NCBI GenBank assembly: GCA_946800325.1
Contig: OX326959.1
Location: 51,841,784 to 51,905,783 of the forward strand
Direction: 5' to 3'
Source of the DNA: Luzula sylvatica
Lineage: Eukaryota > Streptophyta > Magnoliopsida > Poales > Juncaceae
DNA: 64,000 nt
Below, piece by piece: positions 1-9,921 of the stretch. Position 1 is the stretch's first letter. Each line of letters starts with the position of its first letter. A model generated the notes under the pieces. The model was not told where the DNA came from. It was given only the letters and a program-made list of their open reading frames with translations, and did no database searches. The position numbers were made by a program, and so were the translations under genes.

Positions 1-124
1 TTTGAACTCCTCAAAGCGTTAAAATCTTGCTTTGAATCGAAAAACAAACTTTCTTAGTGTTTGTGAAATTTGGTGAAAAGTTATGTAGTAAAAGATACAA
101 TACAAATGATCTAAAAACACGTTA
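1..124 (+). repeat. Reference 124-bp monomer (first full copy)
   Basis: This copy sets the coordinate system used in the other entries. Landmarks: 1-7 TTTGAAC; 17-18 CpG in AGCGTT; 21-25 AAAAT, or CAAAT in a very large variant class; 27-33 TTGTTTT; 38-39 CpG; 41-47 AAAACAA; 56-62 AGTGTTT; 74-85 TGAAAAGTTATG; 88 G or C; 98-99 CpG; 108-111 GATC; 120-121 CpG in CACGTT. The common variant sites are 8, 12, 17-21, 34, 38, 41, 45-51, 58, 62, 74-75, 86, 88, 97 and 101. Combinations of these define the monomer types used to follow higher-order order. This copy carries the variants TTGC (t31c) and TACAATAC (g99a). Confidence 0.95.
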
Positions 125-247
125 TTTGAACACCTCAAAGCGTTAAAATCTTGTTTTGAATCGAAAAAGAAACTTTCTTAGTGTTTGTGAAATTTGGTGA
201 AAAGTTATGTAGTAAAAGATTCGATACAAATGATCTAAAAACACGTT

Positions 248-273
248 ATTTGAACTCCTCAAAGCGTTCAAAT
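248..273. repeat. Dyad 1: 8-bp inverted repeat with 10-nt spacer (example)
   Basis: ATTTGAAC (last base of one monomer plus bases 1-7 of the next) is the exact reverse complement of GTTCAAAT at monomer positions 18-25, with a 10-nt spacer. It is perfect only in monomers with C at position 21. The other large class has A there (GTTAAAAT) and so carries one mismatch. It recurs through the whole window at the monomer period. A cruciform or a dimeric protein site is possible, but nothing here shows function. Confidence 0.85.
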
Positions 274-770
274 CTTGTTTTGAATAGAAAAACAAACTTT
301 CTTAGTGTTTGTGAAATTTGGTGAAAAGTTATGTAGTAAAAGATTCGATACAAATAATCTAAAAACACGTTATTTGAACTCCTCAAAGCGTTCAAATCTT
401 GTTTTGAATCGAAAAACAAACTTTCTTAGTGTTGGTGAAATTTGGTGAAAAGTTATGTAGTAAAATATTCGATTCAAATGATCTAAAAACACGTTATTTG
501 AACTCCTCAAAGCGTTAAAATCTTGTTTTGAATCGAAAAACAAACTATCTTAGTGTTTGTGAAATTTGGTGAAAATTGATGTACTAAAAGATACGATACA
601 AATGATCTAAAAACACGTTATTTGAATTCCTCAAAGTGTTCAAATCTTGTTTTGAATCGAAAAACAAAATTTCTTAGTGTTGGTGAAATTTGGAGAAAAG
701 TTATGTAGTAAAAGATACGAAACAAATGATCTAAAAACACGTTATTTGAACTCCTCAAAGCGTTAAAATC

Positions 771-791
771 TTGTTTTTAATTGAAAAACAA
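771..791. repeat. Dyad 2: 8-bp inverted repeat with 5-nt loop (example)
   Basis: TTGTTTTT and AAAAACAA are exact reverse complements around the loop AATTG. This form needs G34T, usually with C38T, seen in the TTTTTAATTG class. In ordinary monomers (TTGTTTTGAATCG) the stem is 7 bp (27-33 with 41-47) around a 7-nt loop. C38T also removes the CpG at 38-39. The class recurs throughout, for example at 9181, 11908, 16375, 23446, 39070 and 61036. Confidence 0.85.
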
Positions 792-992
792 ACTTTCTTA
801 GTGTGTGTGAAATTTGTTGAAAAGTTATGTACTAAAAGATACGATACAAATGATCTAAAAACACGTTATTTGAACTCCTCAAAGCGTTAAAATCATGTTT
901 TGAATCGAAAAACAAACTTTCTTAGTGTTTGTGAAATTTGGTGAAAAGTTATGTAGTAAAAGATACGATACAAATGATCTAAAAACACGTTA

Positions 993-1984
993 TTTGAACT
1001 CCTCAAAGCGTTAAAATCTTGTTTTGAATCGAAAAACAAACTTTCTTAGTGTTTGTTAAATTTGGTGAAAAGTTATGTACTAAAAGATTCGATACATATG
1101 ATCTAAAAACACGTTATTTGAACTCCTCAAAGCGTTAAAATCTTGTTTTGAATCGAAAAACATACTTTCTTAGGGTTTGTGAAATTTGGTGAAAAGTTAT
1201 GTAGTAAAAGATACGATACAAATGATCTAAAAACACGTTATTTGAACACCTCAAAGCGTTAAAATCTTGTTTTGAATCGAAAAACATACTTTCTTAGGGT
1301 TTGTGAAATTTGGTGAAAAGTTATGTAGTAAAAGATACGATACAAATGATCTAAAAACACGTTATTTGAACACCTCAAAGCGTTAAAATCTTGTTTTGAA
1401 TCGAAAAACAGACTTTCTTAGTGTTTGTGAAATTTGGTGAAAAGTTATGTAGTAAAAGATACGATACAAATGATCTAAAAACACGTTATTTGAACTCCTC
1501 AAAGCGTTAAAATCTTGTTTTGAATCGAAAAACAAACTTTCTTAGTGTTTGTGAAATTTGGTGAAAAGTTATGTAGTAAAAGATACGATACAAATGATCT
1601 AAAAACACGTTATTTGAACTCCTCAAAGCGTTAAAATCTTGTTTTGAATCGAAAAACAAACTTTCTTAGTGTTTGTTAAATTTGGTGAAAAGTTATGTAC
1701 TAAAAGATTCGATACATATGATCTAAAAACACGTTATTTGAACTCCTCAAAGCGTTAAAATCTTGTTTTGAATCGAAAAACATACTTTCTTAGGGTTTGT
1801 GAAATTTGGTGAAAAGTTATGTAGTAAAAGATACGATACAAATGATCTAAAAACACGTTATTTGAACACCTCAAAGCGTTAAAATCTTGTTTTGAATCGA
1901 AAAACATACTTTCTTAGGGTTTGTGAAATTTGGTGAAAAGTTATGTAGTAAAAGATACGATACAAATGATCTAAAAACACGTTA
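993..1984. repeat. Nested 5-monomer (620-bp) repeat inside HOR A
   Basis: Five consecutive types (GTTAAATTT with ACATATG; ACATAC with AGGG; AACACCTC with ACATAC; ACAGAC; an ordinary monomer) start at 993, and the first three recur from 1613. The GTTTGTTAAA marker lies at 1051 and 1671, exactly 620 bp apart. The same nested repeat exists in copy 2 at about 5210-6200, so it arose before the 34-mer was duplicated. Confidence 0.9.
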
Positions 1985-2356
1985 TTTGAACTCCTGAAAG
2001 CGTTAAAATCTTGTTTTGAATCGAAAAACAAACTTTCTTAGTGTTTGTGAAATTTGGTGAAAAGTTATGTAGTAAAAGATACGATACAAATGATCTAAAA
2101 ACACGTTATTTGAACAGCTCAAAGCATTAAAATCTTGTTTTGAATCGAAAAACAAACTTTCTTAGTGTTTGTGAAATTTGGTGAAAAGTTATGTACTAAA
2201 AGATACGATACAAATGATCTAAAAACACGTTATTTGAACTCCTCAAAGCGTTCAAATCTTGTTTTGAATCGAAAAACAAACTTTCTTAGTGTTTGTGAAA
2301 TCTGGTGAAAAGTTATGTACTAAAAGATACGATACAAATGATCTAAAAACACGTTA

Positions 2357-2481
2357 TTTGAACTCCTCAAAGCATTAAAATCTTGTTTTGAAATCGAAAA
2401 ACAAACTTTCTTAGTGTTTCCGAAATTTGGTGAAAAGTTATGTAGTAAAAGATACGATACAAATGATCTAAAAACACGTTA
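2357..2481. repeat. 125-bp length-variant monomer (GAAATCG type)
   Basis: One extra A at monomer position 36 or so gives TTTTGAAATCG, together with GCATTAAAAT and a TTTCCGAAATT change. The same 125-bp monomer recurs at 6573, 15754, 20965 and 36465, and as part of the later 127-bp type. One insertion event copied by segmental duplication explains all of them, so it is a good lineage marker linking HOR A with the later blocks. Confidence 0.9.
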
Positions 2482-2729
2482 TTTGAACTCCTCAAAGCAT
2501 TAAAATCCTGTTTTGAATCGAAAAACAAACTTTCTTAGTGTTTGTGAAATTTGGTGAAAAGTTATGAAGTAAAAGATACGAAACAAATTATCTAAAAACA
2601 CGTTACTTGAACTCCTCAAAGCGTTCAAATCTTGTTTTGAATCGAAGAACAAACTTTCTTAGTGTTGGTGAAATTTGGTGAAAAGTTATGTAGTAAAAGA
2701 TTCGATACAAATGATCTAAAAACACGTTA

Positions 2730-3969
2730 ATTGAACACCTCAAAGCGTTAAAATCTTGTTTTGAATCGAAAAACAAACTTTCTTAGTGTTTGTGAAATTT
2801 GGTGAAAAGTTATGTAGTAAAAGATACGATACCAATGATCTAAAAACACGTTATTTGAACTCCTCAAAGCGTTAAAATCATGTTTTGAATCGAAAAACAA
2901 AATTTCTTAGTGTTTGTGAAATTTGGTGAAAAGTTATGTACTAAAAGATACGATACAAATGATCTAAAAACACGTTATTTGAACTCCTCAAAGCGATCAA
3001 ATCTTGTTTTGAATCGAAAAACAAAATTTCTTAGTGTTTGTGAAATTTGGTGAAAAGTTATGTAGTAAAAGATACGATACAAATGATCTAAAAACACGTT
3101 ATTTGAACTCCTCAAAGCGTTAAAATCTTGTTTTGAATCGAAAAACAAACTTTCTTAGTGTTTGTGAAATTTGGTGAAAAGTTATGGAGTAAAAGATACG
3201 ATACAAATGATCTAAAAACACGTTATTTGAACTCCTCAAAGCGTTAAAATCTTGTTTTGAATCGAAAAACAAACTTTCTTAGTGTTTGTGAAATTTGGTG
3301 AAAAATTATGTAGGAAAAGATACGATACAAATGATCTAAAAACACGTTAATTGAACACCTCAAAGCGTTAAAATCTTGTTTTGAATCGAAAAACAAACTT
3401 TCTTAGTGTTTGTGAAATTTGGTGAAAAGTTATGTAGTAAAAGATACGATACCAATGATCTAAAAACACGTTATTTGAACTCCTCAAAGCGTTAAAATCA
3501 TGTTTTGAATCGAAAAACAAAATTTCTTAGTGTTTCTGAAATTTGTTGAAAAGTTATGTACTAAAAGATACGATACAAATGATCTAAAAACACGTTATTT
3601 GAACTCCTCAAAGCGATCAAATCTTGTTTTGAATCGAAAAACAAAATTTCTTAGTGTTTGTGAAATTTGGTGAAAAGTTATGTAGTAAAAGATACGATAC
3701 AAATGATCTAAAAACACGTTATTTGAACTCCTCAAAGCGTTAAAATCTTGTTTTGAATCGAAAAACAAACTTTCTTAGTGTTTGTGAAATTTGGTGAAAA
3801 GTTATGGAGTAAAAGATACGATACAAATGATCTAAAAACACGTTATTTGAACTCCTCAAAGCGTTAAAATCTTGTTTTGAATCGAAAAACAAACTTTCTT
3901 AGTGTTTGTGAAATTCGGTGAAAAGTTATGTAGTAAAAGATACGATACAAATGATCTAAAAACACGTTA
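2730..3969. repeat. Second nested 5-monomer (620-bp) duplication inside HOR A
   Basis: Two 620-bp units, 2730-3349 and 3350-3969, carry the same type order: an ATTGAACACC monomer with CCAATG, a CATG monomer, a GCGATCAAAT monomer, a TATGGAGT monomer and an ordinary or AATTCGG monomer. They have drifted apart slightly: TTTCTG and TTTGTTG occur only in the second, AAATTATGTAGG only in the first. The pair recurs in copy 2 at about 6946-8185, so this local duplication predates the 34-mer duplication. Confidence 0.9.
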
Positions 3970-4217
3970 TTTGAACTCCTCAAAGCGTTCAAATATTGTT
4001 TTGAATGGAAAAACAAACTTTCTTAGGGTTTGTGAAATTTGGTGAAAAGTTATGTACTAAAAGATACGATACAAATGATCTAAAAACACGTTATTTGAAC
4101 TCCTCAAAGCGTTCAAATCTTGTTTTAAATCGATAAACAAACTTTCTTAGTGTTTGTGAAATTTGGTGAAAAGTTATGTAGTAAAAGATACGACACAAAT
4201 GATCTAAAAACACGGTA

Positions 4218-7200
4218 TTTGAACTCCTCAAAGCGTTAAAATCTTGCTTTGAATCGAAAAACAAACTTTCTTAGTGTTTGTGAAATTTGGTGAAAAGTTA
4301 TGTAGTAAAAGATACAATACAAATGATCTAAAAACACGTTATTTGAACACCTCAAAGCGTTAAAATCTTGTTTTGAATCGAAAAAGAAACTTTCTTAGTG
4401 TTTGTGAAATTTGGTGAAAAGTTATGTAGTAAAAGATTCGATACAAATGATCTAAAAACACGTTATTTGAACTCCTCAAAGCGTTCAAATCTTGTTTTGA
4501 ATAGAAAAACAAACTTTCTTAGTGTTTGTGAAATTTGGTGAAAAGTTATGTAGTAAAAGATTCGATACAAATAATCTAAAAACACGTTATTTGAACTCCT
4601 CAAAGCGTTCAAATCTTGTTTTGAATCGAAAAACAAACTTTCTTAGTGTTGGTGAAATTTGGTGAAAAGTTATGTAGTAAAATATTCGATTCAAATGATC
4701 TAAAAACACGTTATTTGAACTCCTCAAAGCGTTAAAATCTTGTTTTGAATCGAAAAACAAACTATCTTAGTGTTTGTGAAATTTGGTGAAAATTGATGTA
4801 CTAAAAGATACGATACAAATGATCTAAAAACACGTTATTTGAATTCCTCAAAGTGTTCAAATCTTGTTTTGAATCGAAAAACAAAATTTCTTAGTGTTGG
4901 TGAAATTTGGAGAAAAGTTATGTAGTAAAAGATACGAAACAAATGATCTAAAAACACGTTATTTGAACTCCTCAAAGCGTTAAAATCTTGTTTTTAATTG
5001 AAAAACAAACTTTCTTAGTGTGTGTGAAATTTGTTGAAAAGTTATGTACTAAAAGATACGATACAAATGATCTAAAAACACGTTATTTGAACTCCTCAAA
5101 GCGTTAAAATCATGTTTTGAATCGAAAAACAAACTTTCTTAGTGTTTGTGAAATTTGGTGAAAAGTTATGTAGTAAAAGATACGATACAAATGATCTAAA
5201 AACACGTTATTTGAACTCCTCAAAGCGTTAAAATCTTGTTTTGAATCGAAAAACAAACTTTCTTAGTGTTTGTTAAATTTGGTGAAAAGTTATGTACTAA
5301 AAGATTCGATACATATGATCTAAAAACACGTTATTTGAACTCCTCAAAGCGTTAAAATCTTGTTTTGAATCGAAAAACATACTTTCTTAGGGTTTGTGAA
5401 ATTTGGTGAAAAGTTATGTAGTAAAAGATACGATACAAATGATCTAAAAACACGTTATTTGAACACCTCAAAGCGTTAAAATCTTGTTTTGAATCGAAAA
5501 ACATACTTTCTTAGGTTTGTGAAATTTGGTGAAAAGTTATGTAGTAAAAGATACGATACAAATGATCTAAAAACACGTTATTTGAACACCTCAAAGCGTT
5601 AAAATCTTGTTTTGAATCGAAAAACAGACTTTCTTAGTGTTTGTGAAATTTGGTGAAAAGTTATGTAGTAAAAGATACGATACAAATGATCTAAAAACAC
5701 GTTATTTGAACTCCTCAAAGCGTTAAAATCTTGTTTTGAATCGAAAAACAAACTTTCTTAGTGTTTGTGAAATTTGGTGAAAAGTTATGTAGTAAAAGAT
5801 ACGATACAAATGATCTAAAAACACGTTATTTGAACTCCTCAAAGCGTTAAAATCTTGTTTTGAATCGAAAAACAAACTTTCTTAGTGTTTGTTAAATTTG
5901 GTGAAAAGTTATGTACTAAAAGATTCGATACATATGATCTAAAAACACGTTATTTGAACTCCTCAAAGCGTTAAAATCTTGTTTTGAATCGAAAAACATA
6001 CTTTCTTAGGGTTTGTGAAATTTGGTGAAAAGTTGTGTAGTAAAAGATACGATACAAATGATCTAAAAACACGTTATTTGAACACCTCAAAGCGTTAAAA
6101 TCTTGTTTTGAATCGAAAAACATACTTTCTTAGGGTTTGTGAAATTTGGTGAAAAGTTATGTAGTAAAAGATACGATACAAATGATCTAAAAACACGTTA
6201 TTTGAACTCCTGAAAGCGTTAAAATCTTGTTTTGAATCGAAAAACAAACTTTCTTAGTGTTTGTGAAATTTGGTGAAAAGTTATGTAGTAAAAGATACGA
6301 TACAAATGATCTAAAAACACGTTATTTGAACAGCTCAAAGCATTAAAATCTTGTTTTGAATCGAAAAACAAACTTTCTTAGTGTTTGTGAAATTTGGTGA
6401 AAAGTTATGTACTAAAAGATACGATACAAATGATCTAAAAACACGTTATTTGAACTCCTCAAAGCGTTCAAATCTTGTTTTGAATCGAAAAACAAACTTT
6501 CTTAGTGTTTGTGAAATCTGGTGAAAAGTTATGTACTAAAAGATACGATACAAATGATCTAAAAACACGTTATTTGAACTCCTCAAAGCATTAAAATCTT
6601 GTTTTGAAATCGAAAAACAAACTTTCTTAGTGTTTCCGAAATTTGGTGAAAAGTTATGTAGTAAAAGATACGATACAAATGATCTAAAAACACGTTATTT
6701 GAACTCCTCAAAGCATTAAAATCCTGTTTTGAATCGAAAAACAAACTTTCTTAGTGTTTGTGAAATTTGGTGAAAAGTTATGAAGTAAAAGATACGAAAC
6801 AAATTATCTAAAAACACGTTACTTGAACTCCTCAAAGCGTTCAAATCTTGTTTTGAATCGAAGAACAAACTTTCTTAGTGTTGGTGAAATTTGGTGAAAA
6901 GTTATGTAGTAAAAGATTCGATACAAATGATCTAAAAACACGTTAATTGAACACCTCAAAGCGTTAAAATCTTGTTTTGAATCGAAAAACAAACTTTCTT
7001 AGTGTTTGTGAAATTTGGTGAAAAGTTATGTAGTAAAAGATACGATACCAATGATCTAAAAACACGTTATTTGAACTCCTCAAAGCGTTAAAATCATGTT
7101 TTGAATCGAAAAACAAAATTTCTTAGTGTTTGTGAAATTTGGTGAAAAGTTATGTACTAAAAGATACGATACAAATGATCTAAAAACACGTTATTTGAAC

Positions 7201-8433
7201 TCCTCAAAGCGATCAAATCTTGTTTTGAATCGAAAAACAAAATTTCTTAGTGTTTGTGAAATTTGGTGAAAAGTTATGTAGTAAAAGATACGATACAAAT
7301 GATCTAAAAACACGTTATTTGAACTCCTCAAAGCGTTAAAATCTTGTTTTGAATCGAAAAACAAACTTTCTTAGTGTTTGTGAAATTTGGTGAAAAGTTA
7401 TGGAGTAAAAGATACGATACAAATGATCTAAAAACACGTTATTTGAACTCCTCAAAGCGTTAAAATCTTGTTTTGAATCGAAAAACAAACTTTCTTAGTG
7501 TTTGTGAAATTTGGTGAAAAATTATGTAGGAAAAGATACGATACAAATGATCTAAAAACACGTTAATTGAACACCTCAAAGCGTTAAAATCTTGTTTTGA
7601 ATCGAAAAACAAACTTTCTTAGTGTTTGTGAAATTTGGTGAAAAGTTATGTAGTAAAAGATACGATACCAATGATCTAAAAACACGTTATTTGAACTCCT
7701 CAAAGCGTTAAAATCATGTTTTGAATCGAAAAACAAAATTTCTTAGTGTTTCTGAAATTTGTTGAAAAGTTATGTACTAAAAGATACGATACAAATGATC
7801 TAAAAACACGTTATTTGAACTCCTCAAAGCGATCAAATCTTGTTTTGAATCGAAAAACAAAATTTCTTAGTGTTTGTGAAATTTGGTGAAAAGTTATGTA
7901 GTAAAAGATACGATACAAATGATCTAAAAACACGTTATTTGAACTCCTCAAAGCGTTAAAATCTTGTTTTGAATCGAAAAACAAACTTTCTTAGTGTTTG
8001 TGAAATTTGGTGAAAAGTTATGGAGTAAAAGATACGATACAAATGATCTAAAAACACGTTATTTGAACTCCTCAAAGCGTTAAAATCTTGTTTTGAATCG
8101 AAAAACAAACTTTCTTAGTGTTTGTGAAATTCGGTGAAAAGTTATGTAGTAAAAGATACGATACAAATGATCTAAAAACACGTTATTTGAACTCCTCAAA
8201 GCGTTCAAATATTGTTTTGAATGGAAAAACAAACTTTCTTAGGGTTTGTGAAATTTGGTGAAAAGTTATGTACTAAAAGATACGATACAAATGATCTAAA
8301 AACACGTTATTTGAACTCCTCAAAGCGTTCAAATCTTGTTTTAAATCGATAAACAAACTTTCTTAGTGTTTGTGAAATTTGGTGAAAAGTTATGTAGTAA
8401 AAGATACGACACAAATGATCTAAAAACACGGTA
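4218..8433. repeat. HOR A, copy 2: 34 monomers, 4216 bp
   Basis: This unit repeats copy 1 monomer by monomer. I found only two differences by eye: one G lost from the GGG of a CTTAGGGTTTG near 5514, making that monomer 123 bp, and an A-to-G change giving AGTTGTGTAG near 6035. The other private variants of copy 1 are kept, including TAGGAAAAG (near 7527), TTTCTGAAATTTGTTG (near 7750) and GACACAAAT (near 8408). Identity is therefore above 99.9% and the duplication is recent compared with divergence between monomers of one unit. Confidence 0.95.
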
Positions 8434-9301
8434 TTTGAACTCCTCAAAGCGTTAAAATCTTGCTTTGAATCGAAAAACAAACTTTCTTAGTGTTTGTGAA
8501 ATTTGGTGAAAAGTTATGTAGTAAAAGATACAATACAAATGATCTAAAAACACGTTATTTGAACACCTCAAAGCGTTAAAATCTTGTTTTGAATCGAAAA
8601 AGAAACTTTCTTAGTGTTTGTGAAATTTGGTGAAAAGTTATGTAGTAAAAGATTCGATACAAATGATCTAAAAACACGTTATTTGAACTCCTCAAAGCGT
8701 TCAAATCTTGTTTTGAATAGAAAAACAAACTTTCTTAGTGTTTGTGAAATTTGGTGAAAAGTTATGTAGTAAAAGATTCGATACAAATAATCTAAAAACA
8801 CGTTATTTGAACTCCTCAAAGCGTTCAAATCTTGTTTTGAATCGAAAAACAAACTTTCTTAGTGTTGGTGAAATTTGGTGAAAAGTTATGTAGTAAAATA
8901 TTCGATTCAAATGATCTAAAAACACGTTATTTGAACTCCTCAAAGCGTTAAAATCTTGTTTTGAATCGAAAAACAAACTATCTTAGTGTTTGTGAAATTT
9001 GGTGAAAATTGATGTACTAAAAGATACGATACAAATGATCTAAAAACACGTTATTTGAATTCCTCAAAGTGTTCAAATCTTGTTTTGAATCGAAAAACAA
9101 AATTTCTTAGTGTTGGTGAAATTTGGAGAAAAGTTATGTAGTAAAAGATACGAAACAAATGATCTAAAAACACGTTATTTGAACTCCTCAAAGCGTTAAA
9201 ATCTTGTTTTTAATTGAAAAACAAACTTTCTTAGTGTGTGTGAAATTTGTTGAAAAGTTATGTACTAAAAGATACGATACAAATGATCTAAAAACACGTT
9301 A
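8434..9301. repeat. HOR A, partial third copy: first 7 monomers
   Basis: Monomers 1 to 7 of HOR A are repeated (TTGC/ACAAT, AAAGAAAC, GAATAG, TATTCGATTC, AATTGATG, GTGTTCAAAT, and TTTTTAATTG with GTGTGTG and TTTGTTG). At 9302 the order breaks: the expected CATG monomer is replaced by a CGATAAAC monomer of another family. This is the edge of the 34-mer domain and marks an old recombination point. No indel or foreign sequence sits at the edge; the 124-bp register continues. Confidence 0.92.
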
Positions 9302-9921
9302 TTTGAACTCCTCAAAGCGTTCAAATCTTGTTTTGAATCGATAAACAAAATTTCTTAGTGTTTGCGAAATTTGCTCAAACGTTATGTACTAAAAGATACG
9401 ATACAAATGATCTAAAAACACGTTATTTGAACTCCTCAAAGCGTTAAAATCTTGTTTTGAATCGAAAAACAAACTTTCTTAGTGTTTGTGAAATTCGGTG
9501 AAAAGTTATGTAGTAAAAGATACGATACAAATGATCTAAAAACACGTTATTTGAACTCCTCAAAGCGTTCAAATATTGTTTTGAATGGAAAAACAAACTT
9601 TCTTAGGGTTTGTGAAATTTGGTGAAAAGTTATGTAGTAAAAGATACGATACAAATGATCTAAAAACACGTTATTTGAACACCTCAAAGCGTTAAAATCT
9701 TGTTTTGAATCGAAAAACAGACTTTCTTAGTGTTTGTGAAATTTGGTGAAAACTTATGTAGTAAAAGATACGATACAAATGATCTAAAAACACGTTATTT
9801 GAACTCCTCAAAGCGTTAAAATCTTGTTTTGAATCGAAAAACAAACTTTCTTAGTGTTTGTGAAATTTGGTGAAAAGTTTTGTAGTAAAAGATACGATAC
9901 AAATGATCTAAAAACACGTTA
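9302..9921. repeat. Mosaic bridge of 5 monomers between HOR A and HOR B
   Basis: Five monomers link the 34-mer and 19-mer domains. The first (9302) is a diverged CGATAAAC type with TTTGCGAAATTTGCTCAAACG. The second and third (9426 and 9550) carry AATTCGG and then ATATTG with GAATGGAAAAAC; the GAATGG variant otherwise occurs only at the equivalent place in HOR A (3970 and 8186), so these two are a stray fragment of HOR A. The fourth has ACAGAC and AAACTTATG, the fifth AGTTTTGTAG. The AGTTTTGTAG monomer has relatives at 29646 and 32870, showing that this neighbourhood seeded later blocks. Confidence 0.85.

Larger units (their letters stand above)
1..4217. repeat. HOR A, copy 1: 34 monomers, 4217 bp
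   Basis: This is the first complete higher-order unit. It holds 34 monomers, one of which (starting at 2357) has an extra A, so the length is 34 x 124 + 1. Diagnostic monomers in order include the TTGC/ACAAT monomer (1), AAAGAAAC (125), GAATAG (249), TATTCGATTC (373), AATTGATG (497), TTTTTAATTG with GTGTGTG (745), CATG (869), the AACAGCTC monomer (2109), AATCTGG (2233), GAAATCG (2357), CCTG with ATGAAG (2482), two CCAATG monomers (2730 and 3350) and CACGGTA (end of 4094). The same order restarts at 4218. Confidence 0.95.

Noticed and set aside
1..124. Origin of the 124-bp monomer from two 62-bp halves
   Set aside because: The halves share some AT-rich words (TTTG, GAAA, TAAAA), but I could not find a consistent alignment better than expected from composition.
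1..124. Helically phased A-tracts giving bent DNA
   Set aside because: A-runs of four or five are centred near 22, 42, 77, 91 and 115. The spacings do not keep to a 10-11-bp multiple well enough to claim curvature from sequence alone.
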